Position numbers and translations under genes: made by a program. The notes beneath the pieces were generated by a model that saw only the letters and a program-made list of their open reading frames with translations, ran no database searches and was not told where the DNA came from. A stretch of 15,520 bases of DNA from JBOFHT01 sp051649785 (GTDB taxonomy: Archaea; Methanobacteriota; Methanobacteria; Methanobacteriales; Methanobacteriaceae): assembly GCA_051649785.1 (NCBI GenBank), contig JBOFHT010000039.1, forward strand, positions 1 to 15,520, read 5' to 3'. Numbering within the stretch: the stretch's first letter is position 1; every line of letters starts with the position of its first letter. Positions 8,216 to 14,829 of this stretch are shown in pieces.

Positions 8216-9502
8216 TTAGTCAATAACTTTCTTATATTTACTATTGCTATGAATATCTTCGCTTTTATAGTTATTTAGAGTGCTTCTACATTTAGGATCA
8301 TTAAAATTAATATTAGCATCCTTATTGTTTTTATTCTCACTATTACTGTTATTATTGTTTTTATTCTTGTTGAGATTATTATTATTATTATTAGTTATAT
8401 TATTAGAATTGCTAGGATCATTAGTTATATTCATTTTATTATCACTAACCCCTAAGATTTCATAAATCTTATTAAGAATATCATTAACTTCAACAAGATT
8501 TCCCCCCATTCTATTAACTAAGTGAATATCCTTTTTACAATTAATAGCAAGTCTAATATCTTCTAACATTTGCCCATTACTCATTTCAACTGAGATAAGT
8601 TCAGCATTACTATTTTTAGCTAAAATATTAGTTAATTGTTCCTTTGGAAATGGGAAAAGTGATATAGGTCTAAATAATCCTACTTTTAATCCATTTTCTT
8701 GAGCTATATCTACTGCAGAGTGAGCTATTCTACTACTAATTCCATAAGAAACTAAAATAATATCAGCATCATCTAATTTATATTCTTCAAACTTAACTTC
8801 ATTTTTTTCAATTTCAGCATATTTTTTTTGAATATGAAAGTTAAATTCTTCAAGTTGGTCAAAATCAAGAAAAATTGAAGTTACAAGATTTTCACGAGTT
8901 TCTAAATTCCCACGAACTGCCCATGAATTATCAGGAGTGTGTTCTATTGATTTATCTGGAAAATCAAGAGGTTCGGCCATTTGCCCTAAAACACCATCTG
9001 AAAGAATTACAACAGGATTTTTATATTTATCTGCTAATTCAAACCCATAAATAGTTAGATCACACATTTCTTGAACAGAATTTGGAGCTAAAACTATGTT
9101 TTTATAGTTCCCATGACCTCCTCCTTTAACAATCTGGTTATAATCAGATTGTTCAGGACCAATATTACCAAGACCTGGGCCTGCTCTCATAATATCAACA
9201 ATAACTGCTGGAAGCTCTGCACCAGCTAAAAATGTAATACCTTCTTGCTTTAAACTCATTCCCGGACCAGAAGATGCTGTCATAACACGATGACCTGCTG
9301 ATGCAGCACCATAAACCATGTTTATAGCTGCTTCTTCACTTTCTGCCTGAACAAATTTACGGTTTGCCATTGGAAAGTACTTAGAAGCTTCATGTAATAC
9401 TTCACTTGCAGGAGTAATAGGATACCCAAAGAAGCAATCGCAACCAGCATACATTGCCCCAATAATAACTGCTGTATTCCCTTTTATCATTTGACTAACC
9501 AT
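8216..9502 (-). CDS. vorB: 2-oxoisovalerate:ferredoxin oxidoreductase, alpha subunit
   Basis: This alpha subunit contains the pyrimidine-binding TPP domain (YPITPASEV at 27-35, ESEEAAI at 54-60, TASSGPGMSL at 75-84) and the following transketolase C-terminal-like domain (DIILVSYGISSR at 247-258, RPISLFP at 278-284). The conserved enzyme ends near residue 351 (IYEILG). The predicted protein runs on to 428, with a roughly 50-residue Asn-rich tract (352-402) and then about 26 less repetitive residues ending KYKKVID. The vorC stop codon directly abuts this ATG (TAAATG), and the ribosome-binding site lies inside vorC, so the two are translationally coupled. The vorA start follows 21 bp after its stop. 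The tail could reflect repeat expansion that pushed the stop codon downstream. Confidence 0.86.
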   Translation of the reverse strand: MVSQMIKGNTAVIIGAMYAGCDCFFGYPITPASEVLHEASKYFPMANRKFVQAESEEAAINMVYGAASAGHRVMTASSGPGMSLKQEGITFLAGAELPAVIVDIMRAGPGLGNIGPEQSDYNQIVKGGGHGNYKNIVLAPNSVQEMCDLTIYGFELADKYKNPVVILSDGVLGQMAEPLDFPDKSIEHTPDNSWAVRGNLETRENLVTSIFLDFDQLEEFNFHIQKKYAEIEKNEVKFEEYKLDDADIILVSYGISSRIAHSAVDIAQENGLKVGLFRPISLFPFPKEQLTNILAKNSNAELISVEMSNGQMLEDIRLAINCKKDIHLVNRMGGNLVEVNDILNKIYEILGVSDNKMNITNDPSNSNNITNNNNNNLNKNKNNNNSNSENKNNKDANINFNDPKCRSTLNNYKSEDIHSNSKYKKVID

Positions 9503-9859
9503 TTATTCCTCCTCCTTGCCAACTTTCACATCTTTATTATTATTCTTATTATTATCATCTATAATAATATTATCTTCACCATTAGTATCCTCTGTATTAG
9601 TATCAGCACTATCATCATTGAGAGTTGAAGCTTTAGGAATATGAACTTCAATAGCTAATGGCTCAGGACAAGTGTAATAACAATCCCCACAACCATTACA
9701 ACCTTCACCAATATATTTAGCATAATGGTAACCAATATCATTTAAATCTTTACTCATAATAAGTGCATTTTGTTTACAAGCTAAAATACATCGGTCACAA
9801 GCTTTACAATTGTTTTTGTGGATAAGTGGATAAGGTTGAGGTTTTTTATCTTTTTTCAA
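9503..9859 (-). CDS. vorC: 2-oxoisovalerate:ferredoxin oxidoreductase, ferredoxin-like delta subunit
   Basis: A small 2[4Fe-4S] ferredoxin-type subunit that passes electrons between the TPP site and soluble ferredoxin. Both cluster motifs are complete: Cys18, 21, 24, 28 (CKACDRCILAC) and Cys54, 57, 60, 64 (CNGCGDCYYTCP). The core ends near residue 76; the rest, to 118, is an acidic Asn/Asp-rich tail ending KVGKEEE. The start codon is TTG, supported by GGAGAGAT just upstream and by no better in-frame ATG before the first cluster. The codons for the last Glu residues form the ribosome-binding site of vorB. It is the first gene of the vorCBA operon, downstream of a repeat-filled 380-bp gap. Confidence 0.86.
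   Translation of the reverse strand: MKKDKKPQPYPLIHKNNCKACDRCILACKQNALIMSKDLNDIGYHYAKYIGEGCNGCGDCYYTCPEPLAIEVHIPKASTLNDDSADTNTEDTNGEDNIIIDDNNKNNNKDVKVGKEEE
9508..9515 (-). promoter_or_regulatory. vorB ribosome-binding site inside the vorC reading frame
   Basis: GGAGGAGG on the minus strand encodes the end of the vorC Glu tail and lies 5 nt before the vorB ATG. Any low-complexity change to this tail must keep the site, which couples translation of the two subunits. Confidence 0.8.
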
Positions 9860-9863
9860 AATA

Positions 9864-9871
9864 ATCTCTCC
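9864..9871 (-). promoter_or_regulatory. vorC ribosome-binding site supporting a TTG start
   Basis: GGAGAGAT lies 4 nt before the TTG at 9859 (8 nt counted from GGAG). It decides the start of vorC, which has no ATG at this position. Confidence 0.7.
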
Positions 9872-9901
9872 AAAATTAAATTATTTGTAAATAAAATAGT
9901 T

Positions 9902-9961
9902 AGAATAATATTAGTTAAAATAGTATTATTTAAAATAGTATTAGTTAAAGTAATATTAGTT
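9902..9961. repeat. 15-bp minisatellite, four units
   Basis: Four adjacent 15-bp units (9902-9916, 9917-9931, 9932-9946, 9947-9961) match a consensus close to AAAATARTATTAGTT with one to a few differences each. They lie upstream of vorC, where its promoter or leader should be. The 380-bp gap from 9860 to 10239 contains these units, the AAT tract at 10115-10168 and the acyl-CoA synthetase terminator; no gene is visible in it. Confidence 0.8.
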
Positions 9962-10114
9962 TATATTTTTATCATTAATATTATTAATAATTTTAGTACA
10001 TTTACCACTATTTTTGCTATTCCCCCTAATTTTCCAATGATATCCCAGTGTCACTATTCTTCCTAGAAAAAATAGAAAAATAGAAAAATTACAGATGACA
10101 ATGATAATACTGAA

Positions 10115-10168
10115 AATAATAATAATAATAATAATAATAATAGTAATAGTAATAGTAATAGTAATAAT
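10115..10168. repeat. AAT microsatellite passing into an AGTAAT tract
   Basis: Nine AAT units (10115-10141) are followed by four AGTAAT units (10142-10165) and another AAT. It is intergenic between the second acyl-CoA synthetase gene and vorC, and resembles the Asn/Ser codon runs found inside the neighbouring genes. Confidence 0.9.
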
Positions 10169-10189
10169 ACTAAAAATTATAAGAATAAA

Positions 10190-10239
10190 TAAAGAATAAA
10201 AATACTGAAAATATATTTAAGCCAAATAATATGGCTTAA
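10190..10239 (-). terminator. hairpin terminator of the acyl-CoA synthetase unit
   Basis: A perfect 8-bp stem (TTAAGCCA and TGGCTTAA, 7-nt loop, 10217-10239) directly abuts the stop codon at 10240. On the minus strand it is followed by ATATATTTTCAG and GTATTTTTATTC. Hairpin plus T-runs at a gene end fits a transcription terminator and would separate the synthetase transcript from vorCBA. Confidence 0.65.
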
Positions 10240-11949
10240 CTACTTTTGAGTATCCCTATTTCTAATTTCAGCACGCATAATTTTAGAACTAATTGTTTTA
10301 GGTAATTCATCAATAAATTCCACTTTTCTAGGATATTTATAAGGAGCTGTAATATGTTTAACATGATTTTGAATTTCTTTAACTAAATCATCACTCGGAT
10401 TATATCCATTAGCTAAAACAATACTAGCTTTAACTATTTGACCTCGGGTTTTATCAGGGAACGCTGTTACAGCACATTCAAGTACTGAAGGATGAGATAA
10501 AATAGCACTTTCTACTTCAAATGGACCAATTCTATAACCTGAACTTTTAATAATATCATCATTACGGCCAACAAACCAATAGTAGCCCTCTTCATCTACC
10601 CAGGCAGTGTCACCACTATGATAATAACTATTATTCCAAGATTCTTTGGTTTTTTCAGGATTTCTATAATATTCTCTAAAAAGTCCAGGAGGAATACCTT
10701 CATCAATATTAATAGCTATTTCACCTTCATCACCAATATAAACCTTTTTGCCATTAGCATCTAATAAATCTACATTAAATAAAGGTGAAGGTTTGCCCAT
10801 TGACCCTGGTTTCGGCTCCATCCAAACAAAATTAGCTATATAAAGAATAGTTTCAGTTTGACCAAAACCTTCACGGATTTTTAAGCCAAATAAGTCATTG
10901 AACTTGTTAAATACCTCATCATTTAATGATTCACCCGCTGTAGTAACATATTGAAGATTAGATAAATCATAACTACTTAAATCCTCCTTAATAAGGAAAC
11001 GATAAATAGTAGGAGGAGCACAGAAAGTATTAACATTATATTTATCAATACGCTCCATTAAACTAAGTGCATCGAATCTATCATAATCATAGATAAATAC
11101 ACCAGTTCCACAAATCCATTGACCATACAAATTACCCCAAACAGCTTTTCCCCAACCAGTATCCGCTGAAGTATGATGTAGACCATTCTCAACTACATTA
11201 TGCCAATATTTAGCTGTAATAACATGAGCAACAGGATATTCATGATTATGAGGAACCATCTTTGGAAGACCAGTAGTTCCAGAAGAGAAATAAATAAGCA
11301 AAATATCTTGATTAGTAGTAGCTAAATCCCCAGTAGGTCGTTCCCAATTAGCTGATGCATTTCCAAGCTCTTCTGTAAAATTATACCAATTATTTTCAGC
11401 TGATTCCCTATTAACATTAGTATTATTATCAGTATTATTACTAGTATCAACATAAGCTTTAATAATATCAAAATCAATTTCTTTTTCAGCTTCAGCAAAG
11501 TCATTAATTAATTCTTCATCATCAACTGAAACAATCATTTTAACAGAAGCATTTTCAAACCTATAAGTCATATCTTTTACTTTAAGCATATGGGTAGCAG
11601 GAATAGCTATAGCTCCAATTTTATGAAGTCCCATCATAGAAAACCAGAATTCATATCGATTTTTAAGAGTAAGCATTACAGCATCACCCTTAACAATCCC
11701 ACAACTCTTGAAAAAGTTAGCAGCTTTATCTGAATACTTTTTCATATCTGCAAAAGTAAAAGTGTGTTCCTCACCAGTATCATTACACCAAACAAGAGCT
11801 ATTTTGTCTGGATCAATCTCAGCATATTTATCAACTACATCATAAGCAAAATTAAACCCAGTAGGTATATTAAAATTAAAATTTTCCTTAAAATCTTCAT
11901 AAGAGTCAAAATTAACCCTGTTTACAAATTCTTTCAATAAAGATGTCAT
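10240..11949 (-). CDS. AMP-forming acyl-CoA synthetase, paralog 2 (medium/branched-chain type)
   Basis: It activates a carboxylic acid with ATP and CoA to acyl-CoA, AMP and PPi in the cytoplasm. The 569-aa protein has the adenylate-forming motifs: phosphate loop SSGTTGLPK (222-230), EGFGQTET (360-367), YHSGDTAW (443-450) and GRNDDIIKSSGYRIGPFEVES (461-481, hinge region). The C-terminal catalytic lysine is Lys556 in LPKTISSKIMR; the glycine usually before it (SGK) is Ser555 here. An Asn-rich insertion lies near 169-187. The sequence resembles MACS/Acs-like ligases, and the characterised Methanosarcina acetivorans MACS prefers 2-methylbutyrate, so short branched-chain fatty acids are the likely substrates. 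Acetate or aryl acids cannot be excluded. A GGGAT ribosome-binding site precedes the start. The paralog lies 135 bp upstream. Confidence 0.88.
   Translation of the reverse strand: MTSLLKEFVNRVNFDSYEDFKENFNFNIPTGFNFAYDVVDKYAEIDPDKIALVWCNDTGEEHTFTFADMKKYSDKAANFFKSCGIVKGDAVMLTLKNRYEFWFSMMGLHKIGAIAIPATHMLKVKDMTYRFENASVKMIVSVDDEELINDFAEAEKEIDFDIIKAYVDTSNNTDNNTNVNRESAENNWYNFTEELGNASANWERPTGDLATTNQDILLIYFSSGTTGLPKMVPHNHEYPVAHVITAKYWHNVVENGLHHTSADTGWGKAVWGNLYGQWICGTGVFIYDYDRFDALSLMERIDKYNVNTFCAPPTIYRFLIKEDLSSYDLSNLQYVTTAGESLNDEVFNKFNDLFGLKIREGFGQTETILYIANFVWMEPKPGSMGKPSPLFNVDLLDANGKKVYIGDEGEIAINIDEGIPPGLFREYYRNPEKTKESWNNSYYHSGDTAWVDEEGYYWFVGRNDDIIKSSGYRIGPFEVESAILSHPSVLECAVTAFPDKTRGQIVKASIVLANGYNPSDDLVKEIQNHVKHITAPYKYPRKVEFIDELPKTISSKIMRAEIRNRDTQK
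11636..11763. repeat. 128-bp block identical to 13457-13584 (copy in paralog 2)
   Basis: Every base of 11636-11763 matches 13457-13584 (offset 1821), including all third codon positions. It encodes about residues 63-104 of both synthetases. The flanking sequence of the two genes differs freely. A second shared block of 45 bp lies at 10985-11029 and 12809-12853. Confidence 0.95.
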
Positions 11950-11988
11950 ATTATCCCTTTTATTTTTAATTATATCATTAATATGAGT

Positions 11989-12006
11989 ATTATTATTATT
12001 ATTATT
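11989..12006. repeat. ATT microsatellite, six units
   Basis: Six ATT units in the 135-bp gap between the two acyl-CoA synthetase genes. Further ATT/ACT-rich sequence continues to about 12065, so the gap is mostly degenerate triplet repeat. Confidence 0.85.
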
Positions 12007-12084
12007 AGTACTATAATTGGTACTATAATTATTAGGTTTAATGTTAGTATTATTACTACTATTATTCTATGTATTATCCCTATT

Positions 12085-13770
12085 CTAAATATCTTTTCTA
12101 ATTATTTTACCACTAATTGTTTTAGGAAGCTCATCAACAAATTCTACAATACGAGGATATTTATAAGGAGCAGTAATATATTTAACATGGTCTTGTAGCT
12201 CTTTTTTAAGTTCTTCACTTGCTACATAACCTTTAGCTAAAATAATAGTGGCTTTCACAACTTGACCACGAATATCATGAGGAGCACCTGTAATAGCACA
12301 CTCTAAAACAGAAGGATGTGAAATTAATGCACTTTCTACTTCAAAAGGACCAATACGATACCCTGAACTTTTAATAATATCATCATTACGACCAACGAAC
12401 CAATAATAACCATCCTCATCCATCCAAGCAGTATCCCCTGTGTGGTAATGGCTACCATACCACGACTCACGAGTTCGCTCTAAATCACGATAATATCTTT
12501 TAAAAAGGCCTGGTGGAACACCATAATCAATATTAACAGTTATTTCACCTTTCTCACCAATATCTACAATATTATAGTCTTCGTCAAGCAACTCAATATT
12601 AGTTCTAGGAGAAGGTTTGCCCATTGACCCTGGTTTTGGATCTAAATACTTGAAATTCCCAATTAAAACATTACTCTCACTTTGACCAAAACCCTCATAG
12701 ATTTTAAGACCAGTAATATCATAAAATTGCTTGAAAACTTCATCATTTAATGGTTCACCTGCTGTAGAAGCATGACTTATGTTACTAAAGTCATAAATAC
12801 TTAAATCTTCCTTAATAAGGAAACGATAAATAGTAGGAGGAGCACAGAAAGTAGTTACTTTGTATTTTTCCACTTTTTGTATTAAATTTAATCCATTGAA
12901 TCTATCATAGTCATAGATAAATATACCAGTTCCACAAATCCACTGCCCATAAATAGAACCCCAGCCAGTCTTTGCCCATCCCGTATCTGCAGACGTATGA
13001 TGTAATCCATCTTCAACTACATCGTGCCAGTACTTAGCAGTTATAATATGACCAATAGGATATGTGAAATCATGTAAAACCATTTTAGGGAGACCCGTAG
13101 TTCCTGATGAAAAAAATATTAAAAATTTATCATCATTTTTTGTAGATTCTTCACCAGTAGGACGTTCCCACACGTCATGTGCATTTTCAACCTCTTTTTG
13201 GAAATCATACCAATTTTCTAATAAATTATCGTTAATATTTCCATTAGTAGTTCCACTTTGACTATCTAAAATAATTGCCTTTTTAAAATCAGTTCCTAAT
13301 TCCTCTTGTGATTTAATATAGTTTTTAATTAAAACTGGATCATTAACAGAAACAATCATTTTAACAGATGCATTCTCAATTCTATAAGTAATATCCTTTT
13401 CTTTAAGCATATGGGTAGCAGGAATAGCTATTGCACCAATTTTATGAAGGGCTACAATAGAAAACCAGAATTCATATCGATTTTTAAGAGTAAGCATTAC
13501 AGCATCACCCTTAACAATCCCACAACTCTTGAAAAAGTTAGCAGCTTTATCTGAATACTTTTTCATATCTGCAAAAGTAAAAGTATACTCTTCTCCATCA
13601 TCATTACACCAAATAAGAGCTATTTTATTAGGATCAATTTCGGCATATTTATCTACAATATCATATGCAAAATTAAAGTTTTCAGGAATTACAAAGTCAA
13701 AGTTCTCTTTAAAATCCTCATAAGAGTCAAAATCAACTCTATTAACATAGTTTTCAATTAAAGTCGTCAT
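12085..13770 (-). CDS. AMP-forming acyl-CoA synthetase, paralog 1 (medium/branched-chain type)
   Basis: This paralog of the gene at 10240-11949 has the same two-domain ATP/CoA-dependent acid-activating fold and 561 residues. Motifs are SSGTTGLPK (221-229), EGFGQSES (359-366), YHTGDTAW (442-449), GRNDDIIKSSGYRIGPFEVES (460-480) and a canonical C-terminal LPKTISGKIIR with catalytic Lys555. The protein stops at RKDI, a few residues short of paralog 2. The SES/TET difference at the active-site motif and changes in the acyl-pocket region (KTGWGSIYG here, KAVWGNLYG in paralog 2) suggest different acid preferences. A modest SGTTNGNINDN insertion lies near 172-182. It starts 21 bp after the regulator stop, with an AGGGT ribosome-binding site, so the two are probably one operon. 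Confidence 0.88.
   Translation of the reverse strand: MTTLIENYVNRVDFDSYEDFKENFDFVIPENFNFAYDIVDKYAEIDPNKIALIWCNDDGEEYTFTFADMKKYSDKAANFFKSCGIVKGDAVMLTLKNRYEFWFSIVALHKIGAIAIPATHMLKEKDITYRIENASVKMIVSVNDPVLIKNYIKSQEELGTDFKKAIILDSQSGTTNGNINDNLLENWYDFQKEVENAHDVWERPTGEESTKNDDKFLIFFSSGTTGLPKMVLHDFTYPIGHIITAKYWHDVVEDGLHHTSADTGWAKTGWGSIYGQWICGTGIFIYDYDRFNGLNLIQKVEKYKVTTFCAPPTIYRFLIKEDLSIYDFSNISHASTAGEPLNDEVFKQFYDITGLKIYEGFGQSESNVLIGNFKYLDPKPGSMGKPSPRTNIELLDEDYNIVDIGEKGEITVNIDYGVPPGLFKRYYRDLERTRESWYGSHYHTGDTAWMDEDGYYWFVGRNDDIIKSSGYRIGPFEVESALISHPSVLECAITGAPHDIRGQVVKATIILAKGYVASEELKKELQDHVKYITAPYKYPRIVEFVDELPKTISGKIIRKDI
13457..13584. repeat. 128-bp block identical to 11636-11763 (copy in paralog 1)
   Basis: Partner of the identical block in the downstream synthetase gene. 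It begins and ends abruptly: the next base on each side differs between the copies. This is the expected pattern of a gene-conversion tract. Confidence 0.95.
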
Positions 13771-13791
13771 TTAATTACCCTAAAACTAAAG

Positions 13792-14346
13792 TTAAATAAT
13801 TATAGCTATAAATTTAGCTCTTTCCTGATTCAATGCTTTCATAGCATGCTTGTATTTTGAGTCAAAGAAAATACTATCACCTACATGTAAGTCAATTTCA
13901 TTATCATGAATATAGAATCTAATAGAACCTTCTAAAACATAATTGAATTCCTGGCCTGGGTGGGCATGTTGTTTTGGCTTATCTACTTCTTCAATAGGAT
14001 CAACTGTAACAACAAAAGGTTCAACTTTCTTGTGGATAAAATTAGTTCCAAGGTTCTCGTAAATGTACTGTTGGCGACGATTAACTATAGTTCCTTCACC
14101 TTTACGTGTAACTGTAAAGATATTTAGCTTACTTTCCTCACCTGTAATAAGAAGGCCTATATCTACATCAAACTTAACTGCAATTTCATGTAATAAACTT
14201 GGAGGAACAAACTTTTCACCTTTTTCAAATGCTTGGTATTCATCAACAGTTACATCTAACTCTTTAGCTAATTCAAGCTCGGTAAATTCATAAATTTCTC
14301 TAAGTTCTTTAATTCTCGCCCCAATATCACGATTCTGTTCCATCAT
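13792..14346 (-). CDS. XRE-type HTH and cupin transcriptional regulator
   Basis: A cytoplasmic one-component regulator of 184 aa. An N-terminal helix-turn-helix (IGARIKELREIYEFTELELA and onward, ending near ITGEES) is joined to a C-terminal cupin. The cupin keeps a full metal or ligand set: HAHPGQEFNYVLEG (two His and the Glu) and GDSIFFDSKYKHAMKAL (second-motif His). The open frame extends 29 codons further upstream, but AAGGTG lies immediately before ATGATG at 14346/14343, so translation most likely starts there; the second ATG (183 aa) is equally possible. The gene is 21 bp upstream of an acyl-CoA synthetase, an association familiar in archaea and Firmicutes. This suggests it senses a carboxylic acid or acyl-CoA and controls the synthetases. 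The ligand and the sign of regulation are not known. Confidence 0.85.
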   Translation of the reverse strand: MMEQNRDIGARIKELREIYEFTELELAKELDVTVDEYQAFEKGEKFVPPSLLHEIAVKFDVDIGLLITGEESKLNIFTVTRKGEGTIVNRRQQYIYENLGTNFIHKKVEPFVVTVDPIEEVDKPKQHAHPGQEFNYVLEGSIRFYIHDNEIDLHVGDSIFFDSKYKHAMKALNQERAKFIAIII

Positions 14347-14351
14347 ACTTA

Positions 14352-14357
14352 CACCTT
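14352..14357 (-). promoter_or_regulatory. regulator ribosome-binding site setting the start
   Basis: AAGGTG on the minus strand lies 5 nt before the ATG at 14346 and 8 nt before the one at 14343. It argues against the longer frame starting at 14433, whose first residues are hydrophobic and unlike the family. Confidence 0.7.
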
Positions 14358-14710
14358 GAAAATTGATATCTAAAAATATGGTATATACGTTTAAATATGT
14401 TTTAAATAATAAATTTAATAAATATAAATTCAAGTAATAAATTTTTAATTATTAATTATCTAATCAATAATATATATTTTTTATAATAATAAAATTATGT
14501 TCATTCTATTAAATATACTTTAAGGCAAATTTTAAAAAATACTGAAAATAAATAATATCAATAAACTCCTAAATTATAATAATGCTAATAAATAATTTTA
14601 ATAGCATTATAATCCCCTAACAAAATGACCATAGGATTGTTAAAAATTACCAAAAATAAGCTAAAATGGTAAAAAAGTTTAGGCTAGTCAAAAAATAAGA
14701 CAATAAACTA
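14358..14710. other. AT-rich intergenic region with promoter and one inverted repeat
   Basis: No convincing gene is visible. On the minus strand this must hold the promoter of the regulator-synthetase unit. A TTTATATTT-like element near 14419-14427 is a possible TATA box. An inverted repeat lies at 14579-14610, overlapping a 12-codon minus-strand mini-ORF (MLLKLFISIIII) that I do not consider a gene. Confidence 0.4.
14579..14610. repeat. perfect 9-bp inverted repeat
   Basis: ATAATGCTA (14579-14587) and TAGCATTAT (14602-14610) flank a 14-nt AT-rich spacer. It lies about 240 bp upstream of the regulator. It could be a hairpin in RNA or a dimeric protein-binding site; neither can be decided here. 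Confidence 0.5.
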
Positions 14711-14716
14711 TTTATA
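14711..14716 (+). promoter_or_regulatory. candidate TATA box for the 30-aa ORF transcript
   Basis: TTTATA followed by CAAAA would place transcription start near 14740, giving a leader of about 90 nt that contains the GCAAAC/GTTTGC stem. The element is weak because the background is AT-rich. Confidence 0.35.
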
Positions 14717-14783
14717 CAAAAAAAATAAACTGGAGTAGTCCTCAATATCTAATTAAAAAACCATCAAAAAAATTGCGACAAAT

Positions 14784-14805
14784 GCAAACTGGTGCCTCTG
14801 TTTGC
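14784..14805. repeat. leader stem-loop before the 30-aa ORF
   Basis: GCAAAC (14784-14789) and GTTTGC (14800-14805) form a perfect 6-bp stem with a 10-nt loop, 12 nt before the ribosome-binding site. On the minus strand the same hairpin is followed by a run of seven T (14766-14772), so it could also end an antisense RNA. Confidence 0.5.
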
Positions 14806-14817
14806 CACTAACTATTT

Positions 14818-14824
14818 GGAGGTG
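14818..14824 (+). promoter_or_regulatory. strong ribosome-binding site of the 30-aa ORF
   Basis: GGAGGTG, a full match to the archaeal Shine-Dalgarno core, lies 5 nt before the ATG at 14830. It is one of the best sites in this AT-rich window, where such G-rich motifs are rare outside gene starts. Confidence 0.75.
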
Positions 14825-14829
14825 TTTAT

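Noticed and set aside
8280..8465. 61-aa plus-strand Leu-rich ORF resembling a membrane protein
   Set aside because: It is the complement of the Asn-rich tail of vorB; the Leu run is a mirror of the AAT/AAC codons.
6689..9859. 2-oxoglutarate (KorABCD) or pyruvate (PorABCD) oxidoreductase
   Set aside because: Those methanogen enzymes have four separate subunit genes. Here beta and gamma are fused in a three-gene set, as known for VOR. Substrate still needs assay.
9818..10066. 82-aa plus-strand ORF (MDKWIRLRFF...) over the vorC start and the gap
   Set aside because: It is antisense to vorC at its start, and its repetitive Val/Ile/Lys sequence comes from the 15-bp minisatellite. No ribosome-binding site or family resemblance.
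11983..12198. 71-aa plus-strand ORF between and over the synthetase genes
   Set aside because: Ile-rich translation of the ATT repeats, overlapping the 3' end of a clear minus-strand enzyme gene.
14347..14433. 29-residue N-terminal extension of the regulator
   Set aside because: It is hydrophobic and unlike XRE proteins, and a good ribosome-binding site lies directly before the internal ATGATG.
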